Counted from the stretch's first letter, positions 20,672 through 30,542 are shown. The stretch is DNA of 64,000 bases from a bacterium SCSIO 12844 (GCA_024397935.1 CP073743.1:1550001-1614000), one strand, 5' to 3'. Program-made: numbers and translations. The notes: generated by a model not told the origin, from the letters alone.

Positions 20672-23065
20672 GTGAAAATAAATTTACTACCTAAAGCATG
20701 TTTAATGGCATTGATGTTGCCATTATCATCTTATGCCGCTAGTGCAAATGATTTTGTTGTTAAAAATATAGATTTAGAAGGGTTAAATAGAATATCTGAA
20801 GGAACACTATATAGTGATTTGCCGATTCATGTTGGTCAAAATCTTAATCCAGAAATTAGTAATGAGGCAATCAAATCACTGTTTAAAACAGGTTACTTTG
20901 AAGATGTGCAGCTATTAAGATCAGGAAATACTTTAATTGTTAAAGTTAAAGAACGTCCTGCGATTAGTGCAATTAATATCTCTGGTAATTCAGCGATTAA
21001 AACAGAAGATTTAAAGAAAGGCTTAACAGCTGCTGGACTTGAAGTGGGCAATATTTATGATCCAACTTTAATTAAACAAATTAAGCAGTCATTAGAGGCA
21101 GAATATTTTAACTTAGGTAAATACTCTGTTGAAATAAACATAAAGGCAGCAGAAGAAAGTCGAAATCGTGTTGCAGTTAATATTCATATTGCTGAAGGTA
21201 AAACAGCTAAGATTAGAAGAATTGATATTGTTGGTAATACCAAATTCTCGCAAGGTACCTTACTAGATAATATAACATTAACAACGCCATCTCTTTGGAA
21301 TTTTTGGGGATTATTTACATCAAATGATGAATATTCGAAAGAGCGTTTAAATGCCTCTGAAGAAGGATTAAGATCCTATTATATGAATCGTGGTTATTTA
21401 AACTTTCAAGTTGACTCAGCACAAGCATCTTTAACACCAAATAAAGAAAATACCTATGTGACGTTTAATGTCTCAGAAGGGAGTATTTATCATGTTGATA
21501 AAGTTGTTGTTGAAGGAAAAACAGAATTACCAAGAGATGAAATTAAAAAACTCTTACAAGTAAAGCCAAATGAAGTTTTTTCACGTCAGAAAGTCATGGA
21601 TACAGCAAAAGCTATCACTGAAGCTTTGGGTAATAAAGGTTATGCTTTTGCACAGGTAAATCCAGTCCCAACAGTAGAAGAAAAAGAAAAGAAAGTTACC
21701 ATTACCTTTTATATCAACCCAGGTAAAAAAGTTTATGTCAATAAAATTAACTTTTTAGGTAATAATGTTACCAATGATGTTGTCTTTAGGCGTGAGATGT
21801 TATTTTCAGAAGATAGCATTTATAACCAAACTAATTTAGATGATTCAAAAATACGTCTACAACGCCTACCTTATGTTAAAGAAGTTAATGTTAAGAAAGT
21901 ACCCGTTCCAAATGCTGATGACTTAATTGATCTGGATTATGATATTACAGAGCGTAGTGCCAATTCAGTTTCAGCCTCTTTAGGTTATTCACAGCTTTAT
22001 GGATTTATTATCGGTGGTAATTTTAACATGCCAAATATTTTTGGTACGGGTAATAAATTTTCCATTGGTGCTCAAGTATCAAAGCCATACAAATCATTAT
22101 CATTTTCATATACAAACCCATATTTTACACAGTCAGGTATTTCACAAACAATCAGTGCTTATGGTACGCAGTTTGATACAGATACAACGGATGTTGTTAA
22201 CTATACGACTAATTCTTATGGCTTTAGTATTATGTATGGTATTCCAATGTCTAACTATGACACATTTAAAATTGGTGGTGGCTATGATTTCACTAAGTTA
22301 ATTCAACCATCAGATAGTCAGTCTTTGACGGTGACTAATTTTACTGATGAGTATGGTAATAATTTTAACTCATACCTACTAAACCTTGGCTGGGTTAGAA
22401 ATACAACCAATCGGGCATTTTTCCCTGATGAAGGGGCAATTTATAACATAGGTGCCTCAATTGCAGTGCCTGGTAGTTCGTTAGATTATTATACGGTTAA
22501 TGGTACAGCCCAGTTTTTCCAACCAATATTTACGAAAAAGGTAGTTGCTTCATTAAGAAGTGGTGTTGGTTATGGTGATGGTTATGGTAATACCGATCAT
22601 TTACCATTCTTTAAAAACTTTTATGGTGGTGGTTGGGGATCAGTCCGTGGTTATGGTGGTGGTACCTTAGGACCTGTTGATACAAACTGTGATACGATTT
22701 CTGGTAATCAATGTGCTAGTGGAGCGACAGAAGGTGCAAACCTAGGTGGTAACTTAAATATATTTACTAACCTAGATATTTTATTCCCTGTACCAGGTCT
22801 TAAAGATAGTAGTAATATGCGCTTAGGTGTGTTTGCAGATGCTGGTAATGTTTATGATACTTATACACTAGATTCAGCTTATACAGGAGATGGTCAAACA
22901 CAACCAACAAGCCCTAATTTCAGTAATTTACGTTACTCTGTGGGTGTTGAATTTAGATGGTTGTCACCGATTGGTATGATTGCATTTTCATTCCAAAAAC
23001 CATTAAATAGCCAACCAGGAGATGATACTAGAGTATTTGACTTTAGTATTGGCCAAGTGTTCTAA
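20672..23065 (+). CDS. bamA: Outer membrane protein assembly factor BamA
   Basis: BamA folds beta-barrel proteins into the outer membrane. The 797-aa chain has a signal peptide (cleavage near LSSYA/ASA), five POTRA domains (about 27-425; for example FVVKNIDLEGLNRISEGTLY and VYVNKINFLGNNVTNDVVFRREM) and a 16-strand barrel. The barrel includes the lid-loop motif VRGYGGG (RGY; VRGF/Y is universal in Omp85 proteins) and ends in the aromatic SIGQVF. GTG is used as start with a GAAAAGGG ribosome site. The usual rseP gene between dxr and bamA is absent here. Confidence 0.96.
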   Translation: MKINLLPKACLMALMLPLSSYAASANDFVVKNIDLEGLNRISEGTLYSDLPIHVGQNLNPEISNEAIKSLFKTGYFEDVQLLRSGNTLIVKVKERPAISAINISGNSAIKTEDLKKGLTAAGLEVGNIYDPTLIKQIKQSLEAEYFNLGKYSVEINIKAAEESRNRVAVNIHIAEGKTAKIRRIDIVGNTKFSQGTLLDNITLTTPSLWNFWGLFTSNDEYSKERLNASEEGLRSYYMNRGYLNFQVDSAQASLTPNKENTYVTFNVSEGSIYHVDKVVVEGKTELPRDEIKKLLQVKPNEVFSRQKVMDTAKAITEALGNKGYAFAQVNPVPTVEEKEKKVTITFYINPGKKVYVNKINFLGNNVTNDVVFRREMLFSEDSIYNQTNLDDSKIRLQRLPYVKEVNVKKVPVPNADDLIDLDYDITERSANSVSASLGYSQLYGFIIGGNFNMPNIFGTGNKFSIGAQVSKPYKSLSFSYTNPYFTQSGISQTISAYGTQFDTDTTDVVNYTTNSYGFSIMYGIPMSNYDTFKIGGGYDFTKLIQPSDSQSLTVTNFTDEYGNNFNSYLLNLGWVRNTTNRAFFPDEGAIYNIGASIAVPGSSLDYYTVNGTAQFFQPIFTKKVVASLRSGVGYGDGYGNTDHLPFFKNFYGGGWGSVRGYGGGTLGPVDTNCDTISGNQCASGATEGANLGGNLNIFTNLDILFPVPGLKDSSNMRLGVFADAGNVYDTYTLDSAYTGDGQTQPTSPNFSNLRYSVGVEFRWLSPIGMIAFSFQKPLNSQPGDDTRVFDFSIGQVF

Positions 23066-23098
23066 TACATAATTAAAATTATAAAAGGTGAATGTATT

Positions 23099-23617
23099 AT
23101 GACACTTGAAAGTAAGATGGCATTAGAAAAAATATTGCTTATTGGTGTACCCACTATCGCTTTAATGCTTAATATTCTATTTACATTAAGTGTTTATCGT
23201 TTACTCAAATTAATTAAAGTTCATAATCGTATTTTCCCTTTATGGACCTTAGTTCCAACGACACTTCCTTTTGTTGCTTATTTTTTGTTGATGCTGCTTA
23301 CAGTCATAGGCGTTAAAGCTAACTATTATCTTTTAGTATCAGCTTCAGTAATTGGTTTTATAGGTTATGTATTTATGTGGATTGTCTATCCTTTTGCTGT
23401 TAGTAGAGCGCTTAAAAAGCATATTGATACCCAAGTGCAATTTAGAGGTAATTTACTATTTAAATTAGGAATTTTAATGGTCTTTTTACCATTAGGTTGT
23501 AGTATTCCATCTGTTGATATTGCATTTTTTATTGCAGTTATGATTGTTTGGATTAGTTATTGGATCGTTGTATCAAGAACAAAAAAATTAATTAGATTAA
23601 AATGGAAAAATTATTAA
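23099..23617 (+). CDS. Small four-helix membrane protein, unknown function
   Basis: I do not recognise this 172-aa protein. It has about four to five hydrophobic helices (roughly 13-33, 50-72, 78-100, 120-135, 140-160) separated by basic loops such as SRALKKHIDTQVQFRG, and a basic C terminus RTKKLIRLKWKNY. There is no signal peptide and no catalytic motif I can name. An AAAAGGTG ribosome site precedes the ATG. It overlaps the next gene, a small kinase, by 16 nt, so the two are co-expressed. Confidence 0.6.
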   Translation: MTLESKMALEKILLIGVPTIALMLNILFTLSVYRLLKLIKVHNRIFPLWTLVPTTLPFVAYFLLMLLTVIGVKANYYLLVSASVIGFIGYVFMWIVYPFAVSRALKKHIDTQVQFRGNLLFKLGILMVFLPLGCSIPSVDIAFFIAVMIVWISYWIVVSRTKKLIRLKWKNY

Positions 23618-24234
23618 ATAAAGGTCATTTTATATTATTAAATGGTGGCTCAAGTGCGGGTAAAACAACGCTAGTTGAGCAATTTCAAAATTATACTTTT
23701 GAACATCATAAAATTTTGTATTTAACTTTAGGTATTGATAGTGCCTTTCATGTGTTTCCTAAAAATATTTTTTCACCTTATTTGCGCGATATTCGTAAAG
23801 AAATGATGTTTGATTTGGTTAATCAGGGTAGTGATGAAAAACCATATCCTGTATTTGAGCATACAGAGAAAGCGCATAGCTATGTTAATGCGCGCTATCA
23901 AGCAATTAGACAATTTTTAAATGCGGGCTTTTCAGTCATTTCAGATGAGCAGTTTTGGCATAAACCTTGGGTTGAGTCATTAAAAGATGTTTTTCACAAT
24001 CAGCGTGTTTATTTAGTTAAAGTATATGCTAATGAAGAAACTTTATTACAAAGAGAAGCTAATCGAGCTGATCGAGCTGAAAATCTTTATTTATCTTCAG
24101 CAGATATTTGTCATCAATATATGCAGTATGATTTAGAAATTGATACAAGCAATAATGATGCGCAAAAAAATATTATAACACTATGGGATTTCGTTCAGAA
24201 TACTCCATCTCCGAATGCGATTAAATTGTTGTAA
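23602..24234 (+). CDS. Chloramphenicol phosphotransferase-like small kinase
   Basis: The 210-aa protein has a P-loop FILLNGGSSAGKTTLVEQF (about 11-29), matching the LNG-x-SSAGK-[ST] Walker A of the CPT-like family. It also has a Glu-containing ISDEQFWH region and an LLQREANRADRAENL stretch like the RE-x2-R-x-DR lid of CPT enzymes. Family members phosphorylate chloramphenicol or other small molecules, but many have unknown substrates. It starts inside the preceding membrane-protein gene. A resistance role is possible but not shown. Confidence 0.65.
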   Translation: MEKLLNKGHFILLNGGSSAGKTTLVEQFQNYTFEHHKILYLTLGIDSAFHVFPKNIFSPYLRDIRKEMMFDLVNQGSDEKPYPVFEHTEKAHSYVNARYQAIRQFLNAGFSVISDEQFWHKPWVESLKDVFHNQRVYLVKVYANEETLLQREANRADRAENLYLSSADICHQYMQYDLEIDTSNNDAQKNIITLWDFVQNTPSPNAIKLL

Positions 24235-24326
24235 CTAAAAATTTTTAACTAATCTGCATTTATTCAAATGGCTTTTTATACTAAATTATAACAGTATAAT
24301 TATTAGTTAATTACAGGGAATTGTTT

Positions 24327-26096
24327 ATGAAGTCATTTAAAAAAATGCTCAAAATTATATTTGGTCAAGCAACGCCATTTCAGTTGTTTTTAGGTTGTTT
24401 ATTTGGGTTTATATTAGGATTTATTCCAGGGTTCTCTTATGCACCATTTCTAATGGTTTTATTTATATTTTTGATCTTAATTTTCAATGTTAATATTGGT
24501 TTTGTCATAATTACCTATATTATCAGTAAAATATTATCATTTATCATTGAAGGTATATCATTTCATCTAGGGGTATGGTTATTAGATGGGGCGCCTCAGC
24601 CATTATTTAAATGGATGGTTAATACGCCTGTATTAGCCTATGCAGGTTTTGATTATTATTTAGTCGCTGGTGGGTTTTTAGTAGCGATTATATTAGGTAT
24701 CATTGTTGGTTTAATTGTTGTTAAGCTATTTACAACGGTTAGAAATAAAATGGCATCCGTTCAAACTAATTCTGAAATGTATCAAAAAATAGTCAATAAA
24801 TTTTCAGTTAAATTAATTACTTGGATACTAATGGGTAAAGCTGCTCATAAGGTTGACTGGGTTAAATTAAAGGAGAAGCGCTTAAAGCATCCATTTAGAA
24901 TAACAGGTATTATTTTAGTGATTATCTTGATTATTTTGTTCTTTGTATTTCAGTCATTTTTACAAAGTCAGATGGTCAGTAATATTATTAAAAATCAATT
25001 AACCAAAGTTAATGGCGCAACGGTTGACTTTAAGTCATTAGATATAAACTTAACAGATGCCAAATTATCAATAACAGGTTTAGGTTTTGCAAACCCTGAT
25101 GATCTTGATAAAGATCGCTTTTATGCAGAAGATCTAACTGCTAAATTAAATATCAGCCACTTATTAACAAAACGTTTATCATTAGAACAAGTCGTTGTTA
25201 ATAATATATCCCTTGATCATAAGCGTACAACAAAAGGGAGTTTATATATTAAATCAGCTGGTGCAACTGAAGAAGCAAAACCTCAAAAAACTCAACAAAA
25301 ATCTGCTCAATCTGCAGATGTGGAAATAAAGTCATACCCAATTGATCAATATATTAAAAATGCTAAAGCTTATAAGGGCTATTTAGATGATGTTAATCGT
25401 TTGTTAAATATGATTAGCGGCGATCAATCTAAAGATGACAATAAGGCAACTGATGAGTCTATTAACGAACAAGTTAAAGTCTATGGTTATGCAAATGTTA
25501 AAGCGACTAATTTAGTTCTTAAAGTACCAACTTTCACTATTGAATCACTAACAGCAAATCAAATTAAAAGTGGTTTTGAGAATAAAGTATTTGATTTAAA
25601 GGCTAAGAATTTAGCAACAGAGCCTTATTTATTAAATCAACCAACAACAATTGACATTGCATCAACGGATAAATCAATTAAAGCAAACTTATTTAATGCT
25701 AACAAATCAGGTAAAATAAATATAATCAATTTAAATTTAAATAAATTACCAGCAAAAAGCATTTTAGAGAATATTAAATTTAATAATAATTTTGCACTTA
25801 GTGCAGATCAACTTTCATTAAATACAAATGGCCAATGGCATATAGAAGATCATACAGTATATTTAAATTTACCGGTGAACTTGGATTTATATCAGGCAAA
25901 TATTAAAATTAATAATACCAATAAAAAAATGCAAACATTAGCACTTAAATTTAAGGTAACTGGTAGTCTAAATAATCCTTCTTTAGAAATTAATCAGGAT
26001 CAAATAAAAAATATTTTACTTCAAGCTGGTACATCTGAAGTTAAAGATAGAATCAATAATCAATTAAAAGATAAAATGCCATCATTTGGTTTTTAA
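24327..26096 (+). CDS. Fusion of a TIGR03546-type membrane protein with an AsmA-like (TIGR03545-type) domain
   Basis: The N-terminal 160 residues are a polytopic membrane domain starting FKKMLKIIFGQATPFQLFLG, with LGFIPGFSYAPFLMVL, typical of the TIGR03546 family. A further membrane helix (about 193-215) is followed by a periplasmic AsmA-like region: VNGATVDFKSLDINLTDAKLSITGL and then beta-rich repeats to the C terminus, as in TIGR03545 proteins. In many gammaproteobacteria these are two adjacent genes; here they are one 589-aa chain. AGGGA lies 8 nt before the ATG at 24327, so an upstream in-frame TTG (24321) is rejected. A role in envelope lipid transport is inference from AsmA. Confidence 0.65.
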   Translation: MKSFKKMLKIIFGQATPFQLFLGCLFGFILGFIPGFSYAPFLMVLFIFLILIFNVNIGFVIITYIISKILSFIIEGISFHLGVWLLDGAPQPLFKWMVNTPVLAYAGFDYYLVAGGFLVAIILGIIVGLIVVKLFTTVRNKMASVQTNSEMYQKIVNKFSVKLITWILMGKAAHKVDWVKLKEKRLKHPFRITGIILVIILIILFFVFQSFLQSQMVSNIIKNQLTKVNGATVDFKSLDINLTDAKLSITGLGFANPDDLDKDRFYAEDLTAKLNISHLLTKRLSLEQVVVNNISLDHKRTTKGSLYIKSAGATEEAKPQKTQQKSAQSADVEIKSYPIDQYIKNAKAYKGYLDDVNRLLNMISGDQSKDDNKATDESINEQVKVYGYANVKATNLVLKVPTFTIESLTANQIKSGFENKVFDLKAKNLATEPYLLNQPTTIDIASTDKSIKANLFNANKSGKINIINLNLNKLPAKSILENIKFNNNFALSADQLSLNTNGQWHIEDHTVYLNLPVNLDLYQANIKINNTNKKMQTLALKFKVTGSLNNPSLEINQDQIKNILLQAGTSEVKDRINNQLKDKMPSFGF

Positions 26097-26208
26097 TTCA
26101 AATTTTTAGTTGTAGAGAAATTATAGAATTAATTATATGATAATAGTGAGTATGTAGCTCATTTTTCTGTTTTAAAATAATAATTTATGATAAAAAGGAT
26201 CGTTTATT

Positions 26209-27639
26209 ATGTCTGTGTATTATAAAGATGTTGCCTTAGTAAAGGAAATTGAATCGCCTGAAAATCCTCAAGCATTAGAAAAACGTGTTGCATTAATACC
26301 TGAAGATGTTGGTAGGTTAATTAATTATGGTGTTAACGTTTTTGTTGAATCTGGTGCAGGAGATAGGATTGGTTTTTCTGATAGTGATTATGAAAACTAT
26401 GGTGCCAAGATTCAATTACATCATGAAATTTATCAAAATAAAGATATGATTATCAAATTTAAAGGTCCTTCATTAGATAGTATTAACCATATGAAAAATG
26501 GTAGTACACTATTTTGTATGGCACATTTTCATTCATATCCACAAAGAGCCCAATTGTTGAAACAAAATAATATTAATGTTATTGCAATGGAAGAGATTTT
26601 ACAGTCACCAAAAAAAGAACCAGACTGTGATGTATTAAGCCGCATGGCAATGAATACTTTTCTATTACCCTATGTAGAGACTGATTGTATGCATGAGATT
26701 GATTTATATATTTTTCAATACTCTAAGCGTATGAAAGGAGCAGTTCGTCGAGCGAGTAATCGTAATCCTAGATCCTTAACTATTTTACAAGATGATTTTA
26801 ATTTAGATGAAATATCTTCTATTGATGGTAATTGTTTGTTTTTCTATGACTCTGAAACATTTAATCAGCCACAGCAATTATCATTAATTGAGTATTTAAA
26901 ACAGACAAAAGCTAACATTTTTGATTTATCTGAATTTGAAAAAACTCAAGGAGAAGATAAAGTTAATCAATATCGTCAGTCACATGAACCTTTTTTATTA
27001 GGTAGAAGACGAATCGAGTGCTTGCATCAAACAGGTCAAGCTGGTGCACGGTTTGGTTTAAAACTATTAAATGAGCAATCACAAAAGCAAAGTCATTTAG
27101 TTAATGCTATTGTTTTAGGCTATGGCAATGTAGCACAAGGTGCGATTGATGAGTTGTATCAAAAAGGTGTAAAAAACATTCAAGTATTAGGCAAAACACA
27201 TACACAAAAAGGACAAATAGAAAAATGGCTTTCAAGGGCTGATTTGATTATTAATGGTGCAGAGCAAACTTATGAACTTCGAGGCAAAAATTATTTAATT
27301 ACCAATGACCATGTTAAAAGCACTATAAAAAACGGTTCTGTGATTATCGATTTAATTGGTGGTAGTATTGATAATCGTTCTCCAGTTGAACCTGTAAAAA
27401 GCTGTACCTTTTTAACTGATCCTTATTTTATTCAAGATGATGTAGTAATTTCATCAGTATGGGGGTGGCCAATGATGGGCTTAGAAAAAGAATCAGCTAT
27501 TCAATATTCAAGTCAAATAATTGATGTTTTATTAGGAAAGGAAAAATTAATATCAGGACTAAATAAAACTGAAAAAGGGCTTCAGCGCGCACTAGTTTGT
27601 GGGCCATTTAGTATTGTTGAAGAAAGTGAACTTAATTAA
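26209..27639 (+). CDS. Alanine dehydrogenase / PNT-family NAD(P)-dependent dehydrogenase
   Basis: The 476-aa protein begins with an AlaDH/PNT N-terminal domain: a KEIESPENPQALEKRVALIPEDV block, GVNVFVESGAGDRIGFSDSDYENYGA and DMIIKFKGPSLDS. A Rossmann domain follows with AIVLGYGNVAQGAIDELYQKG (about 302-322). The enzyme could act on alanine, saccharopine/lysine or a similar amino acid. It is longer than standard alanine dehydrogenase (about 370 aa), with an extra middle segment (about 150-260). A strong AAAAGGA precedes the ATG. Monocistronic as far as can be seen. Confidence 0.65.
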   Translation: MSVYYKDVALVKEIESPENPQALEKRVALIPEDVGRLINYGVNVFVESGAGDRIGFSDSDYENYGAKIQLHHEIYQNKDMIIKFKGPSLDSINHMKNGSTLFCMAHFHSYPQRAQLLKQNNINVIAMEEILQSPKKEPDCDVLSRMAMNTFLLPYVETDCMHEIDLYIFQYSKRMKGAVRRASNRNPRSLTILQDDFNLDEISSIDGNCLFFYDSETFNQPQQLSLIEYLKQTKANIFDLSEFEKTQGEDKVNQYRQSHEPFLLGRRRIECLHQTGQAGARFGLKLLNEQSQKQSHLVNAIVLGYGNVAQGAIDELYQKGVKNIQVLGKTHTQKGQIEKWLSRADLIINGAEQTYELRGKNYLITNDHVKSTIKNGSVIIDLIGGSIDNRSPVEPVKSCTFLTDPYFIQDDVVISSVWGWPMMGLEKESAIQYSSQIIDVLLGKEKLISGLNKTEKGLQRALVCGPFSIVEESELN

Positions 27640-27691
27640 GTCTATTTTAACATTCTGATTTATAAAAATAAAAAACAATGTTTAACCTTTA

Positions 27692-27710
27692 GTTAATAAT
27701 AATTATTAAC
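27692..27710. promoter_or_regulatory. 19-bp palindrome upstream of the GH64-like gene
   Basis: GTTAATAAT-A-ATTATTAAC is a perfect inverted repeat with 9-base arms around a single base. It lies about 90-107 nt before the glucanase start codon and just upstream of AT-rich promoter-like sequence. It may be an operator. The regulator is unknown, and AT-rich chance symmetry cannot be excluded. Confidence 0.4.
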
Positions 27711-27798
27711 ATTTTTATTATTTTGTTATAGCACATGTTTGTGGTACCTTATGTCTGATTATTTAAAGTAACCTATTAAATAAACAGGGGAACAACAT

Positions 27799-29931
27799 AT
27801 GATACTAAATAAATTTGCTGCAAAGTCAATTATTTTAGCAATGACATCTGCTATAGCTACAACAGCATTTGCAGTAAGTGATTCTATTGAAGTTACATTT
27901 AAAAATGATTCAGGTAAAACATTATATGCGGATATTGTTAATGAAACAGCCCCATTTAAAGTATATAATTTTACCAAAGGAGGTTTAGATACTAATTTTA
28001 ATGTGCAGCAAAATGTACTTGAAATAAAACCAGGCTCTCATACTGTTGATATTCCAGCATATGCATTTTCTGGGGCTGCTAATGCTAGAATTTATATATC
28101 AACAGATCGTTTTAGCAGTGACCTATCCAATGTGCCTGGAACTCCCAACCTTGCAACATATCCTTATGTTTATGATAAAATAGAAGCCAGTGCTGATGGT
28201 ATCTGGGATACAACATCAGTTGACTTTTTTGGCATGCCAATGCAGGTTAGTTATACAAAAAATTATGATAAGACTGTTGGTTTTTGTACTCGTGTTTATT
28301 TAAATAAAGATGGTATTGTAACTAAATGTGCTGAAGGTATGCAAGGTTCACTTGTTACTCGTCAATTAGTAATAGAAAATCTTGAAAAAAATCTTAAACA
28401 ACAAAGTTTATTATATGGCTCAAGATTTTTCTACGGTCAAGATGAAAACGGTGATCCGGTTAGAATATTCTCACCCTTGCATTTTTATGCTAGTAGCTTT
28501 AATAGTTCAGTTTGGAGCTCATATATAAATGAATCTTTAAAAAAATTAGGTCAATTAGGTCAGAAATTTAATTTTAATTATGGTGGTTATAAGTTTCATG
28601 ACATTAGCTATAGCCCAAGTGACAATAATTCATTAACAGTATATTCAGATAGTGATAATAAATATATTACTATAAGTAATATTACTTTAGGAAATGCTGT
28701 TGGTGGTACTATTACAAATGACGGCTCAGCTGCAGAGAAAAAATTTGCTGGGATGATTGCCACTGCCATTAACCGTGGTGTACTAGATAATCCAGCTCAT
28801 TGGGGAGAAAGCGGTGGTAATAATGTGGGGTATCCTCAATATTACTACCCTAACTATCCAAATAAAATAGCACATAATCCGACTTATAACCTATATGCAG
28901 CAACTTTAATCCCATATGGTGTTGATGGTAAATTATATGCAAACTCTTATGATGATTTCTGGCATATGGATAGTAGTTTACAAGTTGATCCATCTAACTA
29001 TCAAAATGGTGTTACAATTACGATATTACCGTTTACTAGTGATACACCGAGTAAACCAACAATTAGTTGGCCAAGCGCTAACGCACCAACTGCAGAAGTG
29101 CCTTATGGAAATAAAGCAGTAAATGTAACAATGCGTAGTGCATCAATTAATAATACTGATACATTAAAATATACATGCTCTGTTAGTGGAGAAGCAAATA
29201 AATGTAAAGTAGATTCAATAGATCAAGATCATTTAAGTGTAAAATTATCTAATTTGGATCAAGCTTTAGACACTCAATATCAAGTGACAGCTACTGATGT
29301 TAATCAACCAACTGTATCAGCATCAATCACTGGTCAAATTAAATGGGATCAAGCACCAAGTACAATCGACTGGGATAAGAAAATTACAGTATCAAAAGTT
29401 ACGCAAACTAGCGCTCAAATTACTTGGGATAAAGCAGTAAAACCAATTGATGGTGTTAATTATACTTATGATATTACAGGCCCAAGTCTTAATGATCATC
29501 AAGGTCCTTTCTCATCACCTCAAATGATTAATCAAGAAAACTTACAAGCAGGTGCTACTTATAATGTGCAAGTAACTGCATCTAGTAGCACAGATTCTGA
29601 AACAGCTAGCAAAAGCTTTAGTACACAATCAGATAGTCAGTCAGTAACCTATTATGGTGAAACTGGTACAGCGCCTGCAACTATTCAAGATGAAGATGGT
29701 AATGTTTTAATTAAGTTTTCTAGTACTGAATCAAAACAATTTACTTTACCAAAAGGTAAGCCTGTTATTGCGGTATATCAAGGTGGTAAATGTCAAATTA
29801 CAGCACACACAAGTACAGATGCTGAGAGTTTATTAATCAACAATGGTGTCCCAGTTCACTTCCCGCCATGTCCGATTAATTTTAATACAACTGCACATGC
29901 TAGCTTTATCACAATGCAGTTTCCAAGTTAA
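27799..29931 (+). CDS. Secreted glycoside hydrolase family 64-like (beta-1,3-glucanase) protein with Fn3-like domains
   Basis: A 710-aa exported protein with a signal peptide (about 1-26, ending TTAFA). Residues 30-415 resemble GH64 laminaripentaose-producing glucanases: RIYISTDRF, then WDTTSVDFFGMPMQVSY (the family's N-T-x2-VDFFG-x-P block), and later LYANSYDDFWHMDSS near the end of the domain. After that come two Ig/fibronectin-like segments (about 418-510 and 512-610, the second with ITWDKAVKPIDGVNYTYDI). A C-terminal domain with two conserved Cys follows (GKCQIT..., FPPCPINF). A stop-overlapping terminator follows. Activity on beta-1,3-glucan is inferred from family resemblance only. Confidence 0.65.
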   Translation: MILNKFAAKSIILAMTSAIATTAFAVSDSIEVTFKNDSGKTLYADIVNETAPFKVYNFTKGGLDTNFNVQQNVLEIKPGSHTVDIPAYAFSGAANARIYISTDRFSSDLSNVPGTPNLATYPYVYDKIEASADGIWDTTSVDFFGMPMQVSYTKNYDKTVGFCTRVYLNKDGIVTKCAEGMQGSLVTRQLVIENLEKNLKQQSLLYGSRFFYGQDENGDPVRIFSPLHFYASSFNSSVWSSYINESLKKLGQLGQKFNFNYGGYKFHDISYSPSDNNSLTVYSDSDNKYITISNITLGNAVGGTITNDGSAAEKKFAGMIATAINRGVLDNPAHWGESGGNNVGYPQYYYPNYPNKIAHNPTYNLYAATLIPYGVDGKLYANSYDDFWHMDSSLQVDPSNYQNGVTITILPFTSDTPSKPTISWPSANAPTAEVPYGNKAVNVTMRSASINNTDTLKYTCSVSGEANKCKVDSIDQDHLSVKLSNLDQALDTQYQVTATDVNQPTVSASITGQIKWDQAPSTIDWDKKITVSKVTQTSAQITWDKAVKPIDGVNYTYDITGPSLNDHQGPFSSPQMINQENLQAGATYNVQVTASSSTDSETASKSFSTQSDSQSVTYYGETGTAPATIQDEDGNVLIKFSSTESKQFTLPKGKPVIAVYQGGKCQITAHTSTDAESLLINNGVPVHFPPCPINFNTTAHASFITMQFPS

Positions 29932-29957
29932 AATCTTAACTTGGAATACTATTTTTT
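29921..29957 (+). terminator. Rho-independent terminator of the GH64-like gene
   Basis: The arms TTCCAAGTTA (29921-29930) and TAACTTGGAA (29937-29946) pair perfectly over 10 bp around loop AAATCT, followed by a T-rich tract ending in TTTTTT at 29952-29957. The 5' arm overlaps the TAA stop codon. Confidence 0.75.
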
Positions 29958-30038
29958 CTTCTAAATAAGCGATTTATTAAAAATTTACTATAATAATTTC
30001 TAATTAATGCGATATAATTGATTCTTTGAATATGTGAA

Positions 30039-30542
30039 ATGGAAATAAGTGAATTTAATATGACTAAAGATCGTCCTACTTTAACGATTAATCGAAAGCC
30101 AAAAAGGAAATTAGACTTAGAGTCAGATAAATCATCAGAGAAAACAACAACAAGACCTAGATTTAATAAGCCACATAAACCTAAATTTAATAAACCGAAA
30201 TCTAGGCCGCAACCTAATCCTGAAACGATGGAACTTAAAAAAAGTATTAATACTTTATGTAGAATGTTTCCAAGGTTGTTTAATTATCAAAGTCCTAAGC
30301 CTTTAAAAGTTGGTATTTTAGAAGATATATTTATTGTTGTTGGTAATCGCTTGCCGCAACCTAAATCACACTATAAGCGTGTACTATCTTATTATACTGG
30401 CACAAAACGCTATTTAAATTGTGTGCTTGATTCAAGGCACCGTTATGATTTAATGGGTAAACCCGTTGCTGAAATTTCTCAAGAGCATAAACAAGCTGCA
30501 AGAGAGCGTCTTGAGAGATTACAGGCGAAGAAGAAAAAGTAG
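30039..30542 (+). CDS. ProQ/FinO-domain RNA-binding protein
   Basis: The 167-aa protein has a long basic, probably disordered N terminus (about 1-65, rich in Lys, Arg, Pro, Asn, with repeated FNKP motifs). A ProQ/FinO core follows: INTLCRMFPRLFNYQSPKPLKVGILEDI, then HYKRVLSYYTGTKRYLNCVL, and SRHRYDLMGKPVAEISQEHKQAARERL. Family members are RNA chaperones that stabilise small RNA-mRNA pairs. An in-frame ATG at 30060 (MTKDRP) is an alternative start; neither has a strong ribosome site. It marks the left border of the accessory island. Confidence 0.85.
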   Translation: MEISEFNMTKDRPTLTINRKPKRKLDLESDKSSEKTTTRPRFNKPHKPKFNKPKSRPQPNPETMELKKSINTLCRMFPRLFNYQSPKPLKVGILEDIFIVVGNRLPQPKSHYKRVLSYYTGTKRYLNCVLDSRHRYDLMGKPVAEISQEHKQAARERLERLQAKKKK

